From Eutypella sp. D-1 (lineage: Eukaryota > Ascomycota > Sordariomycetes > Xylariales > Diatrypaceae), in contig JAJTTP010000004.1 in assembly GCA_023313575.1 (NCBI GenBank), forward strand, positions 620,001 to 684,000: 64,000 nucleotides of DNA, in the 5' to 3' direction. Positions 35,677 through 46,702 of the stretch are shown here, one piece after another. Numbering within the stretch: the stretch's first letter is position 1; each line of letters opens with the position of its first letter. The notes below the pieces were generated by a model. That model searched no databases, had not been told where the DNA came from, and saw nothing but the letters and a program-made list of their open reading frames with translations. The translations under genes were made by a program, and so were the position numbers.

Positions 35677-35961
35677 TTAGAAGTGGATCAACGATGTACA
35701 GCCGGGTTGGTTCTCATCCGCGTTGCGACAGCCCACCCACCTGTAGCGGGCCTCGTTGTCGCCACGCGAGTTGGTCCAGTGATCGAACCTAGGCTCCGGT
35801 AGTGACAACCCATAGCAGCGTGTGCTTGCGGCAGGAACCGAACCCCACCAAATCCCGGTCGTATGCAAGTCATCACACGTGAGCAACTTCCTTAAAGGGT
35901 TCGGCGGCTTAGAAGCCACCACTGCCGCGTAGTAGCAGCAACTAGAGAGAATCCTTAGCAT
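35677..35961 (-). CDS. Candidate small secreted protein, 94 aa
   Basis: Single-exon frame from ATG 35961. It starts with a short hydrophobic stretch (MLRILSSCCYYAAVVA) that could be a signal peptide, weakened by the two Cys and two Tyr. The remaining about 78 residues have four Cys (LTCDD, TRCYG, VGCRN, PGCTS), Trp and Arg, and no known domain. A TATA-like TCTATATTTA lies about 30-39 nt upstream of the ATG (36000-35991, minus strand). Size, Cys content and isolation fit the profile of fungal effector-like secreted proteins. The evidence is compositional only, and it may be a chance frame. Confidence 0.4.
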   Translation of the reverse strand: MLRILSSCCYYAAVVASKPPNPLRKLLTCDDLHTTGIWWGSVPAASTRCYGLSLPEPRFDHWTNSRGDNEARYRWVGCRNADENQPGCTSLIHF

Positions 35962-36205
35962 ATTCTTATCGACAGCGGAGCCTGCGGAGGTAAATATAGA
36001 CTATGTATGTGTTGTTGGTAGATGCAGATGCCTTCCGCTCAGATAGATCTAGCCGTCGCTACAAGCAACCTCAAGTAGGATGTTAGGTTTGCTTTCGAGA
36101 AAAGAAGCCAGCAAAGTAGCGTAAGACGTCTGTAACACAGTCGGCAAATTTAACGCATCGAAACACGAAATTTCAAGCTGTCAATATGTACCCAGCAATT
36201 TCTGA

Positions 36206-37111
36206 CTATTCCCCTTTCTTCGCATTCGCAAGAATGGTGTCCACAAGGAACTGGCGAACGCGGTGCGGCATTTCGTGTCCACAGTCTTCCATAATCACCA
36301 GAGTGGCCCCTTTGACCTCGTCCTTCAAGGCTTTCGCGTGCTCCAGAGGGAAAATCTGGTCCTTAGCCGCGTGCACGACGACCGTCGGACACGAAATGAG
36401 TTCGAGCGCCTCCCGCGGCCATCTCTGGCCCGACGCGTCGGAATGGTTGTTCTTAGTCCAAAGCGTCCCATTTTCTTTCTCCCTGCGATACGTGATTTCG
36501 GACTCGCGGCGCGACTCGGCCCTCTCTGCTTCCGTCGGCGGCTGCGTCGACAGGGCAAGGTCGAGACGCGTGTACATGTTAATCCAGCCCTCATCATCGT
36601 CCGGATCATCGGGCACGTCGAAGGCTTCGCCCAGCAGATACTGCCCCTCGTAGTGCAACAAGGGCAGATTATCCGTTGAGTTTTGGTTCCGCCCGACCGG
36701 ACTGGTAACGAGGAGAGCGAGGCTCGAGACAGTCCCAGGTAGCCGGCTGGCTGCTAGCCAGGAAATAGGGCCCCCAAGACTAAGGCCTACCAGGTGGACG
36801 CGGTCGAGCTTCAGGTGCCTGACGAGACCCACGACATCATCAGCCATGTCACTGAGCGTGTAGACTGGCTTGTCGTCAGTAGACGGGGGAAATGAGGTTG
36901 AAAGGCCTGTGTCGCGATGGTCGAACCGAATGACGCAGTGTGGGTGATCTGGCGGGCTGAGAAGTCGGTCGAAGTCTCCCGTCTTCTGTGTCATGGCGCA
37001 ACTATGACCCTGGACAATAAGTATCGCCGGATCCGACAGATTGCCGGAGATCCGATAGCATATTCGACAGCCCGTTGGCAGTGACACGAATAAATCCTCA
37101 GGCGCCTCCAT
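36206..37111 (-). CDS. Alpha/beta hydrolase
   Basis: Single exon, 301 aa, ATG at 37111. Canonical alpha/beta-hydrolase-1 layout: strand-turn ILIVQGHSCAM (oxyanion region), FDHRDTGLS, nucleophile elbow VGLSLGGPIS, acidic residue in VVHAAKDQIFP, and catalytic His in MEDCGHEMPH. It resembles bacterial-type esterases of the aclacinomycin methylesterase (RdmC) kind that share the RFDHRDTG motif. The substrate is unknown. The absence of introns and the bacterial-like motif set make an ancient transfer possible but unproven. No signal peptide, so probably cytosolic. Confidence 0.88.
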   Translation of the reverse strand: MEAPEDLFVSLPTGCRICYRISGNLSDPAILIVQGHSCAMTQKTGDFDRLLSPPDHPHCVIRFDHRDTGLSTSFPPSTDDKPVYTLSDMADDVVGLVRHLKLDRVHLVGLSLGGPISWLAASRLPGTVSSLALLVTSPVGRNQNSTDNLPLLHYEGQYLLGEAFDVPDDPDDDEGWINMYTRLDLALSTQPPTEAERAESRRESEITYRREKENGTLWTKNNHSDASGQRWPREALELISCPTVVVHAAKDQIFPLEHAKALKDEVKGATLVIMEDCGHEMPHRVRQFLVDTILANAKKGE

Positions 37112-40100
37112 GACTCTAGATACAGTTTATCGTATTTGGCTTGTCCGTGACTCCCAGTGGTCAGATCTAATTTATCGTGAAGAGTAGTAACTACTCTGGA
37201 GAAGTTGTTATTATGTACTACGAGCTGCGCTCGTTTTGTGCTTCGCACAAAAAGGAGGAGAGAGTGGGCGGGGAATAAAAGGAAAACAAAACAACAACAG
37301 TAACAATCGCAGCCTATCGCAGTAGATTTACATGATGTGGGGCGAAACCGATCACCCTGACCCGCTATAGGGGCTTCACTGAATGATAGCGTGGTGTGTT
37401 GGATTTGGACGGTGTTCAGGCAGTAAGCACTATGATCTGTTGAGATAAGTTTCTAACATTATGACACAAGTTCTCTCTGTATCCATTCAACTTCAATTCC
37501 ATCCTTGTATCGCTTGCAGATACGGCGCGTGCATACAGCAACATGATGCATGGTGGATAAGTGACGATCGTACATACCGAACGAAGTCGCTTCTTTTTTC
37601 GGGCGCGGATTTCATAGCAAGTATGTTATGTTGAAGGAAACTCAGATTTACCTCGATCGTGCAACCCCAATGATTTGATTAATCGGTAACAGTTCCCAAC
37701 CCTCAATCGATCGTTCTATAAAAGCAGCCGGAAAGCGTAAGATATACCCCACTAAGAATGGGTCTAAAAGCGGCTCACTGCGAAGGCATGTTAGTCACAG
37801 GAAAATTCTATATCGTGAAGTCTATGCATGGCAACAGCTCGTAGTGTGGAAGTAGGAAGCTATTTCCATGTTCATTTAGGTTGACGCCAGGCGGAACGGG
37901 ATTGCCTTTTCTATGAAGATCGCTGCGCAGCTGTTCAAGTATTAGATTTCATTCACCAGCGGATTAACAATCCATCACGCCGTTTGGACGATATCTCACT
38001 TTTTTTCTCTTCATAAAGCGTAAATGAAATCTGATGAATTTGATAAGAATCGGCCCTTCAAAAGTTTAGCTATGCGTATTTATATCGTGAGAGCAGATAA
38101 CACCGCGACTGACTTTAAGAAGTGAGATGCCGTAGAAGACTGTGATCATTGCTCTGTAACAACTTTACACGATGTAGGGTAAAGTCTTCCAAAAGATTCA
38201 AACTCACTAGAAGGCTGCTACCGGGCAGTTTAATGGCTCTGTTTCTTACGCATGTAAGTACCGTATCGACATGACCTAATAGCAGGCCCACTAGGTATGT
38301 AATAGCGAACCCGGCCGGCAGGGCAGCACTAGGTTATTATAAAAGCAGCTCATCCGCCGGCCCAACACTCTCAACCTTTCCTCTCGATCTTCAAGCATGC
38401 CAAGCAATATATCCGACCATATCCAACGGATATCCACAAAGTTACCGGCAAGGCAGACTGTGGTAGTGTCGCTCCGTCTAGGACGCTCCCAGGGAATTCG
38501 GGGTCGATATGGTAGGACTTCGGTAGGTATTGGCCATGGGCCGGAACAGTCGGGATAATCAAGATACCTGACGATTATACAAGTAGACACATCGGTGCCA
38601 TAAACGATCTATCGATCGATTATCCGTACCCGCCTGTGTACTTGCTGCCGCTCATTCCCGGATTCTATTTCCTCTTCTCATGGCTGCAGGCTAACTCTTC
38701 CATTCTCGTCAAAAGAGACCATGTCACAGTTCCTGACTGCTGGATGCCAAGTAGAAATACCTATCTCTTTACATCCAGTCGAACTATTCGGCGGCGGATA
38801 TGGGACACATACAATTAAAATATGTACAGGTGATACGTGTTGGCCAACGATGGGTTTCTAGTTACGCCTATTCTATGCATAAAATACACATACATCATCA
38901 CTGCTAATATAGATTAAGCACAAGTGGTTAGATATCAGCTCACTGTAACAATCGATAATAGCATCTAGACAGTCACTTTGCACCCTGTAGACATGTCTCC
39001 CGTCTGGCGCGGCTAAGAAAGCAATGGAGGCTAAATCGGGCCTCATGGATCGCCTGCAACAGGGGTGGAAAATTAACCTGACTTGTAAGTAATCGCTCTC
39101 ACTAGCGGTCATATGTTAGCAACTCCTAGTATGTTAGGTCTAAAGGAGGCGGTAAAGACATGCAAGCTATTTACTTCTTTGCTTGCTACCCTTTGCGCCA
39201 GGCTAAAATTGCAGTGAACGACCTGCGCTCTCTGCGGTCCTCATGGCCTCAGCATTAAAGACAGCCCTTTGGGCGAGGCCAAAAAAGCAGTGGAGGCGTT
39301 GAGGGGGGGGAGGCAGGGTCTGCTCTTAAGCTACATTAGTTCTCGGCTTGTGGGGAGAAAGGGGTGAAGGGTAGCTGTACAATGGCGAACATTCGCCCTA
39401 TTTCACCTACTCTGCAACATAGTCTGGAGGTGTAGTACGAACATCATGAGCACTCAAGAAAGCAGGAAACTTTTCGCCGTAGAATGCGATGTAATGCGAT
39501 ATGAAGGAGGCGACGTAATAAAATCGCTGTTAAATCTTGATCACGATAAAACTCAAGCTACCTGCGATGGCCGCCGAGGACGCGGTAGCGCGTAGAAGAA
39601 ACGCCGCAAACTCCATATCCCAGCCCCATCCTGGGGACATATGTAGGTAGTAGCCATGTAGAACCCGACCCCCCAACCAGCCTCCTATCAACCAACCATC
39701 CTATGCCATTAAGCCCAGCCATGCACACCACGCCACCTTGTTTGTTTCAACAAGCGTTCTTCCCGCCCTCGGAGATATGGCTTAGCCTAGCCAGTCCGCC
39801 CTTTTCCTTCGCAGACCCAGGAAAATCCCGGGCCGCTTCAAGCCCCATCCGTCTCCTAACAGCAGGGCAACTGAGAGAAAAAAGGAAAAGGAAAAGGGAA
39901 ACGGCTAAAATACAAAAGGTGGTATCATTGTACTGCGCAGAAAAATGTCAAGAAATATGTGAGCAAAAAAAAAAGGGATAACAAAACGATTGAGTGGAAG
40001 CCAGAGAGCGTCGGGGAGAGTAGGTAGGTAATCGTGGTAAGATAAGACGGACAAAAACAACAAATGGAAGTACGGCAAAAGGAAAAGGATTTTTGTAATG

Positions 40101-40543
40101 GCAATCATCTCCTGAAGGCCCCAGAAGTTCCGTGAACGCCACCCTACTTTGCTCTCCCATGAGTCAAAGTTTTTTTTTCCCAGCTTCCCCGTCGCAGTAT
40201 ACCCCTATGTGACTGGCGACTCCTTTCAAGAGGATCCCCCCCATTTCTTAAGTAAAAAACAAAGAAGATAAGCCTCGGTGCCGTTGGAAAGGGGAGACAA
40301 GGTCCATTTCTTGTACATCCCTCGCCCCTAACGAATGAATGCACCGAGGCTTCCTTAGTGGTGGAGTGCGGTTGGCTCTATTTACCAACATCTCCATACC
40401 ACACTCTATTGATGGTGAAGGCCCTTGCCCTCGTCATGATTGATACCGTTTCTCCCATCTGGTTATTACTACATTGGTGGTACAGGTAGAAAAACAACGC
40501 AAGTGGCTGAAATTCGAATCGCAAAGATGGGTGAAGCCGAGTA
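37112..40543. other. Long intergenic region
   Basis: About 3.4 kb with no supported gene. It is AT-rich, with a purine-rich patch around 37248-37300 and 39870-40060. Short frames at 38291-38590 and 39703-39981 have no domain, bias or splice support. The right end is the 3' flank of the WD40 gene. Confidence 0.55.
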
Positions 40544-43500
40544 TCAGGACGAGCTGCTGCTTGATTCGTTTCCGGAAGACTGGGAATCTCGCGTGGGGGA
40601 GTCAGGTTCTGGATCCCTGCCGCGCGGGCTGGGGGACGGGAAACTGAGCTTGAGCTTCTCGTCCAGGAGGTTGACCAGGCGCTCCGAGTACTGGTCGAGG
40701 AGCCCGTTGAGTATGCTGTCGGACATGGCCTTGCTGCGTGTGGCACGGTCGCCGAGTGCTAGGGCCGTGAGGCGGAGCTCCTGATCCAACTCAGCCAGAG
40801 CGTCTTGGCTGATCGGGTCGTTCGAGGTCAGTTTCTTCCGGTACGCCCGTAGTGTCCGCGAGGCCTGCTCCGTCGCCACGTTCAGTGAGCCGAAGCCTCG
40901 GAGGTTATTCGAGCTCTTCTTCCTCGAGGAGTTCAGGGATGGTAAGGACGGTCGGCGGCTCATTCTTGACTGGGGGCTCACGGTCGGGGGGCTGCCCGAG
41001 CGGCTATCACTTGAGGGGCGTCTGCTCGGCGTATCCGCACCAAGCGTCGCGGCTGGGCTCGTCGTGAGTAGTGAGACTGGTGGTCTCTTCGTGTTCGAGC
41101 CGTTAAGGTTATACTGCGATCTCCTTTTGGCGAGCGTTCTTGGTGGTGATTTTCGCCCAGTTGTGGGTGATCGCCTATCAGGAGTAGCAGAAGGCCGCTG
41201 GAACTCCGCCAGTTCCGTTTTGGATAGGACACGTCTTAGAGTGGGCCTACCCAATACTGAGGCATCTTTGTCGGGTGACGTGTCTCGAGCCGAAGAGCCC
41301 CATGCTTGATCTTGTAGATCTATCTCCCACACCATAATTGTCCCGTCCGTGCCCGCACTGACAACCTTTCTGCTCGTTTCGTCTTCGATGAGGGTCACGC
41401 CGTTGATGCCCTCCGTGTGCCCCCATTCCCGATCTAAAAATTCCCCTGTCTGTGAATTGTAGATCCTGATTGACTTGTCCGTATTCGAGATACCAAGGAG
41501 GAAAGCGGGCTCGCTGTCTGTCGCAGGGCGCGTGACGAGAGAGTCCAGCACTACGGATTCTGAACCATTCTCGTCTGTGCACTTGAATGTGTTGGAGAGC
41601 TTCAAACACTCCATATCAAATATACTGATGGACCGGTCCAAAGAGGAGACTAGTAAAGCCTTACCGTCCGGGTCCATCACCATCGAGATAGGTGATGCCT
41701 TTAACGGTAGGACCTTCGAGACGATGGCTGCCATAGCATCGGGCTCCCCATCCTTCGTAACCAAGTCGTGGATATACACTGACCTGTCCAACGAGCAGGT
41801 TATGACTTTATCGGCCGATGGAATGAGTACTTGCGCTACCTTGGCAGTAAACTCCAGGGTTTGGAAATGCTCGAACGTTCCATCGGTTGTCTTACGTATG
41901 AGCTGTGCCGTGCGATCCCGTCCACACGACGCAATGAGGAATCTCGATGCGTCCTCGTATACGGTGATGGACTGACAGTCTCCCGAGTGCACTTTCAGCG
42001 AAGAAATGCACTGTTTCGTCGAGGCATCGATGATTCGTAGGATACCGAGCTTATCACCGGTGACAAAGTAGTCGCCTCCTTTTGTCACTCTCATGATAGT
42101 AAGCTGATTGCTTGGCTCCGTATCGTTGTCCTGGTCCACCTGCTCCAGTGGTACATCGAACCTCGATGTGACCTTGCCGTTGGCGTCCCACATAATGACG
42201 TGACCCGAGCCGGTCCAGCTGCAGAAAAAGGCGCCTAAGCTGTTAGGTTGTGGAAAGACCTCCGCGCCTAAGATCGGCTCTCCGTGTCCTGCAATAACTA
42301 TTGGCGACGGGCTTGGGTCTTTGCTCTCGGGTTGCGAAATGTGTCGGGAAATATTAATAGAATGCTTCACATCAACCGTGACCATCATCTCCTTCACGAA
42401 ACCCAAAGCGACCAGGCCCCACTGGGTATCGAAAGCTCCCCGAATGCAATCTAAAGAGCCGGCAGTAAGGGTCGCTAAGTCGAGGGTCTTGAAACCACCA
42501 GATTTACCACCAAGGTAGACTGATTTTCCGGATATACTAACGCAGGTTGTCCCCAAGCCACTTTCGAGAACCTTGGTCAACTTCATCTGCTTAGCAGTGT
42601 CGTCGAACAAGCACACTTCGCCCGTCTCCGAGCACATGATGGCTTTGGTTTCGTCGATAGCGGTCGCGCATGTGAAAGTCGTTTCTATCATGTTACCGAG
42701 TAGAACGTTGCGCCCGGACAAAGTCTTTTGTTGAGGCGCCAGGTCTCCGCCTAGCTTCTGTTTCGTGGGAGACGTCGGCCGCGCCTCTTCTATCCTCCAC
42801 ACCTTCACGTGCCGAACCCCGAATGTGACCAGGCTGTTGCCTACCCAGAACATTCCACGCACATTCGCAGTACATCTGTTCTGTTGGAACAGCTTAGCTG
42901 CACCTGTTCGGGGATCTATCCGCCAAACGTAGATGAAACCATCATTGGAAGAGCCCAGCGAAGCAAGGTATTTAGAATCAGACGACCAAGCAACGGCCTT
43001 GACACCAAAGCCATGCTCGCTTATCGACACCAGAGGTGTGTCGGATGAATGGTCATTGAGACTAAAGATGAGCACCCGAGGGGCGTATCCGGTTTCGCCA
43101 ACAGCCAGAAACTTTCCTTCCCTACTTAGTGCGACACATGTCGCAGCTTTTATGCGCTCCCTACTCGTCCAGGTCTTCGAAGCGGGGGAATCCGAGTTGT
43201 CGTTATAGCCATAGCCCGACTCCCTCAAGGAGACTCGGCCTCGGCTATCGTTCGCTTTCGGGGTTGACGAAGGAGTCGAGGGAGAGTGCGATGGCGAAGA
43301 ACTCCCATGTATCGGCTGGGCGGACGGGCGGGCGCGATAGAAGCGCTGGGAGTAGTTGTTTCCGTCCACATCGACTACAACAACGGCTCCTCCAGCAATG
43401 TAGGCGAAGGACGATTCGGTGGCATCGAAGCCGGTGGGAGAAGCGCAAGTGGTGCCAACAACGCGCTTCAGGGACAGATGGGTCTCAGAAGTAGAACCCT

Positions 43501-43588
43501 TTGCGCGTAGGGGTGATCGGGCCGGGATGGGGAGGTAGGGCGAGGTAGATGGGGTGAGTTTCAACCTGTTTGAAGGTGTTGTGGCCAT
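40544..43588 (-). CDS. WD40 repeat protein, WDR62/MABP1-like
   Basis: Single exon, 1014 aa, ATG at 43588; upstream codons in frame are non-ATG. Two WD40 propellers fill residues about 30-760. The first has AATCVALSREGKFLAVGETGYAP, a KAVAWSSDSKYLAS blade and FGVRHVKVW, spacing and wording typical of the MABP1/WDR62 family. The second includes DSLDRSISIFDMECLK-like and GVTLIEDETSRKVVSAGTDGTIMVWEID blades. A Ser/Pro/Arg-rich disordered region follows, then a helical C-terminal segment (about 930-985, TLRAYRKKL..LDQELRLTALAL..LLDQYSERLVNLLDEKLKL) that probably oligomerises. Animal relatives are JNK scaffolds and spindle-pole proteins. The fungal role is not established here. Confidence 0.88.
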   Translation of the reverse strand: MATTPSNRLKLTPSTSPYLPIPARSPLRAKGSTSETHLSLKRVVGTTCASPTGFDATESSFAYIAGGAVVVVDVDGNNYSQRFYRARPSAQPIHGSSSPSHSPSTPSSTPKANDSRGRVSLRESGYGYNDNSDSPASKTWTSRERIKAATCVALSREGKFLAVGETGYAPRVLIFSLNDHSSDTPLVSISEHGFGVKAVAWSSDSKYLASLGSSNDGFIYVWRIDPRTGAAKLFQQNRCTANVRGMFWVGNSLVTFGVRHVKVWRIEEARPTSPTKQKLGGDLAPQQKTLSGRNVLLGNMIETTFTCATAIDETKAIMCSETGEVCLFDDTAKQMKLTKVLESGLGTTCVSISGKSVYLGGKSGGFKTLDLATLTAGSLDCIRGAFDTQWGLVALGFVKEMMVTVDVKHSINISRHISQPESKDPSPSPIVIAGHGEPILGAEVFPQPNSLGAFFCSWTGSGHVIMWDANGKVTSRFDVPLEQVDQDNDTEPSNQLTIMRVTKGGDYFVTGDKLGILRIIDASTKQCISSLKVHSGDCQSITVYEDASRFLIASCGRDRTAQLIRKTTDGTFEHFQTLEFTAKVAQVLIPSADKVITCSLDRSVYIHDLVTKDGEPDAMAAIVSKVLPLKASPISMVMDPDGKALLVSSLDRSISIFDMECLKLSNTFKCTDENGSESVVLDSLVTRPATDSEPAFLLGISNTDKSIRIYNSQTGEFLDREWGHTEGINGVTLIEDETSRKVVSAGTDGTIMVWEIDLQDQAWGSSARDTSPDKDASVLGRPTLRRVLSKTELAEFQRPSATPDRRSPTTGRKSPPRTLAKRRSQYNLNGSNTKRPPVSLLTTSPAATLGADTPSRRPSSDSRSGSPPTVSPQSRMSRRPSLPSLNSSRKKSSNNLRGFGSLNVATEQASRTLRAYRKKLTSNDPISQDALAELDQELRLTALALGDRATRSKAMSDSILNGLLDQYSERLVNLLDEKLKLSFPSPSPRGRDPEPDSPTRDSQSSGNESSSSSS

Positions 43589-46500
43589 CTTCTTGCCATT
43601 GACCGTCTTGGAAGCCTTATCACAGTACCGCAAAGGGGAGCAGAAACTAGAGTAAGTCGCGACTCACGTTTCTCCGGCTGTTCAGAGTGCTGGTGAAGCC
43701 GAAATAGGTAAGGAGGCATGGGAATAGTGGAGTCAAGATAAATGACCAAAGAACAGGCAACGATCAGTACGTTGCCGAGATATCTTCCCCAAAACGGGAT
43801 GAACAAATTATTATTTAGGTACGAAGTACGTCCTTCAACTCTTTGTTGTTCCGGAGGTAACTTGCAGCTTATTGTCAACGTACAATGCTGAATTTGTGTC
43901 AGTTGGGATTTCAACTCGGTCCAATACATAGTTACACACAACGCGAAAAGGTATAGTGAGTGGTGTAGGCATTGGGCAGAAAGCGACCTATTCATGGATC
44001 TGACAACTCACAGTGACGCGAACGGAAGAGACTTAACGAACGGGCGGCCTAATTTTTCATAGATATGCAATACAGTTGGATATCTAGATCGGAGGCCGGG
44101 AGGCAGAAAAAACCGTGGTGATAACGTATATATAGAATTATGTATGTATACCGGTATGTACGGGTATGTACGCGGGTGAAAGGTATGTGTTTAGGTAAGA
44201 GAAAGCGAATATGATCAAAAGGAGCGGATGTTTCTTGGTGGCTTAGAACAGCCGGAGGGGCTTGAAGCCTAAAACCGCAAGTCCTGAATGAAGCTGAATG
44301 AAGCTGTATGAAGCTGTATGAAGCTGTATGAAGCTGTATGAAGCTCTCGTCGATTGTTCGGTCGCCTTACCAGTGAGACACAATCCAATTGATTCCCACC
44401 CTGCTCTAGTCAAAGGAAGCTAGGCCTCCGAAAAATGCGACAGAGAAAACAAACCCTCGGAAAATAGATAATGAAAAGGGAAATGGACGAGGAATCAATC
44501 CCCGACTTGATAGGTTAGTAGGTAGTAAGTAGAGAGGGGAGGATGAAGACACAACGCTGAGATAATGAGGAGAAGAGCATTGGGTAGGGGACGAAGTAGT
44601 GCGGACAAGCTAAAGTTCTCTTCAAAGTCTCCCCTCCCGATCATTCGGGATTGTTCAATGGCGTTCTTTCAATGGGGTTCGGATAGGCATCTCTCGCTCC
44701 ATTCCGCTTGTAAAGGAACCCGAACCCAATAGTTCAGATATAGAACCAGAACGATGAACAGTACTATTCTCAGGTAGGGCGAGCTCGGCCTAGCTGCCTA
44801 AGACTTGACGCTTGAAGATCACCTGCAAGTTGCAACCCCCCCCAATTTTTGTGGTTTTTTCTTCTTTCTGCTTGTGTTTTCTGAATGAAGACGGATGTGG
44901 GGATTGGCTGGAGGGAAAGACCTTAAGCACCAAATAGCTCTCGCAGGTCTCGATAACCGGGAACAAGGGGTTTAGGGGTATACAGGGGTGTGATTTGCTA
45001 CCGGGGCTGCTAGGGCACAGAGACATGCATACGCTAAACCAAAATTAGATAGACTAAGATAGGGGCTAGCACCAGCTGATTGGATCGAGACTAGGGGCTG
45101 TTGCTGCATTTGTCGTGTTGGGACTTCTTAGTGGTCAGTGTCCTGTCAATACCCCGGTTATGTCATAGCCTTAAGCGGCCAACGATGCAGGGGAAAGCCG
45201 TAAACGTCACCGTCACCGTCACTTATCACCGTCAATCGTTGACCGTCACTGGTACGGTTACAATCATTTTTTAGGGTATTGCTAGCCAGTTATTTCGCAG
45301 CTCTGTGACCCGCCTCTTTTTCTTTTTCTTTTTCTTTGAAACGGGATAATAGATGCGCCGCCAGGCTGTTCCCGTTTTTCAATTTCTTGATCGCCTAGAA
45401 AAACAAAGACAGACTTGGAGTTGTCTAGCGGAATCACATCTTGGCGGGTGGTTGTGCTGGAGGAAAAAGACAAAGCAACGGAAACCATCCTCAATTTTGT
45501 TGACTAGACTGCTAGGGGTTCCCTGTCCGTTATCCGACATCCGGTGTGACCGTAATCGAATTGCAAAAATATTGACGAAAATGGCATTGGGTAGGAAGCA
45601 CGGACACATCTTCGGAAACAATCCTAGCATCGTCGCTCGTGAACATAAATGAACCCAGTCTGCCAATTTTCATGCCAGTCCTTGAAGTCTCGCAGCTTCC
45701 TGGAAATACTCACCGTATCATATGCTGTCGACCGATCATGGTTGCTCGTGCATATGGCCCAGCATGTCTTACGTGCATTGATCTACATTCGTTTCGCTAC
45801 TAACTATGGCGAGATGCATCTGACTTCCAGCTCGAATCAGATCGCTCTGTACATACGGATACCGGGCTTCTTGCTCTCTACCACGATGCCAGTGGCATGA
45901 GGGTAATGACAAGCGTTTATGAGAATTCACGACCAATATCACCGTCGTGAAATGCTAACAACAGACTCGCTCCGTCTACGTGACTAGCTCTTGCTCTGCA
46001 TAGTTAGACCAGGTCAATATATTTGCCATTGACGTTCCCCACCAAAACCATTCCTCTTACTGGTAAATGCCACTTCAGCAGGTGAAAAAATCCTGCATGG
46101 TCGCATCGCGCATGGCACCGAATGATCTCACGTGGTTGCACTCGACAGAGCCGCCTGCATGCGTTGACGAGAACTCGCTGCAATCCGCCACGGCCAGTTT
46201 GTGTATGAGCGCCTAGTTGAGGCCCGACATGCAGATAAAACAAGATGTCGAGCGTCAACATCAGCTCGTTTGATTCGCTCTCCCATGGTTCTGGCGCCTA
46301 CCTACATTCATCGTTCAAACTGTTTCCAGATCGAAGTTAAATGGCGATGCTACGTGTTCCAAACCGATAAATTCGACGCGGGGAGACCTTACGACTGGTC
46401 GCGGGGTCGACCGTCTATCTTCGGGTCATCGTCGAATAACATTCGTAATATGGGACCGATTGCCCAACAAAATTAACCAGGTGCGCCGTTTCCTGCTACT

Positions 46501-46702
46501 AAATGGAGATGGATATACGTTTCCATTTCTTCTCCAGTGTTCGTTGGTCGTCATCGCGAAAGTTGCAGCCTCAATCGGTGGGGATAGTTGATCCATTTTA
46601 CCAGAATATCTGCCTAACACTCGTCTAATACGTAATGGTGCATGCCCGAACCTACACACACATCACATCGCGGTAGAGAAACGCACAGCACAAATTTGCC
46701 GA
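43589..46702. other. Long intergenic region upstream of the WD40 gene
   Basis: About 3.1 kb with no convincing gene. Notable contents are TATGTATGTATACCGGTATGTACGGGTATGTACG-type sequence near 44143-44175, the tandem 10-bp repeat at 44286-44345, ACCGTC-rich sequence at 45200-45255, and (CTTTTT)n at 45315-45338. Confidence 0.55.
44286..44345. repeat. Tandem 10-bp repeat, about six copies
   Basis: Period-10 array of TGAATGAAGC/TGTATGAAGC units. The first two copies have GAATG and the next four GTATG, so the array expanded from one variant. It is a minisatellite-like tract inside non-coding sequence. Confidence 0.9.

Noticed and set aside
43561..43995. 144-codon minus frame overlapping the WD40 gene start
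   Set aside because: Out of frame with the WD40 protein, no domain; this is the leader region of that gene.
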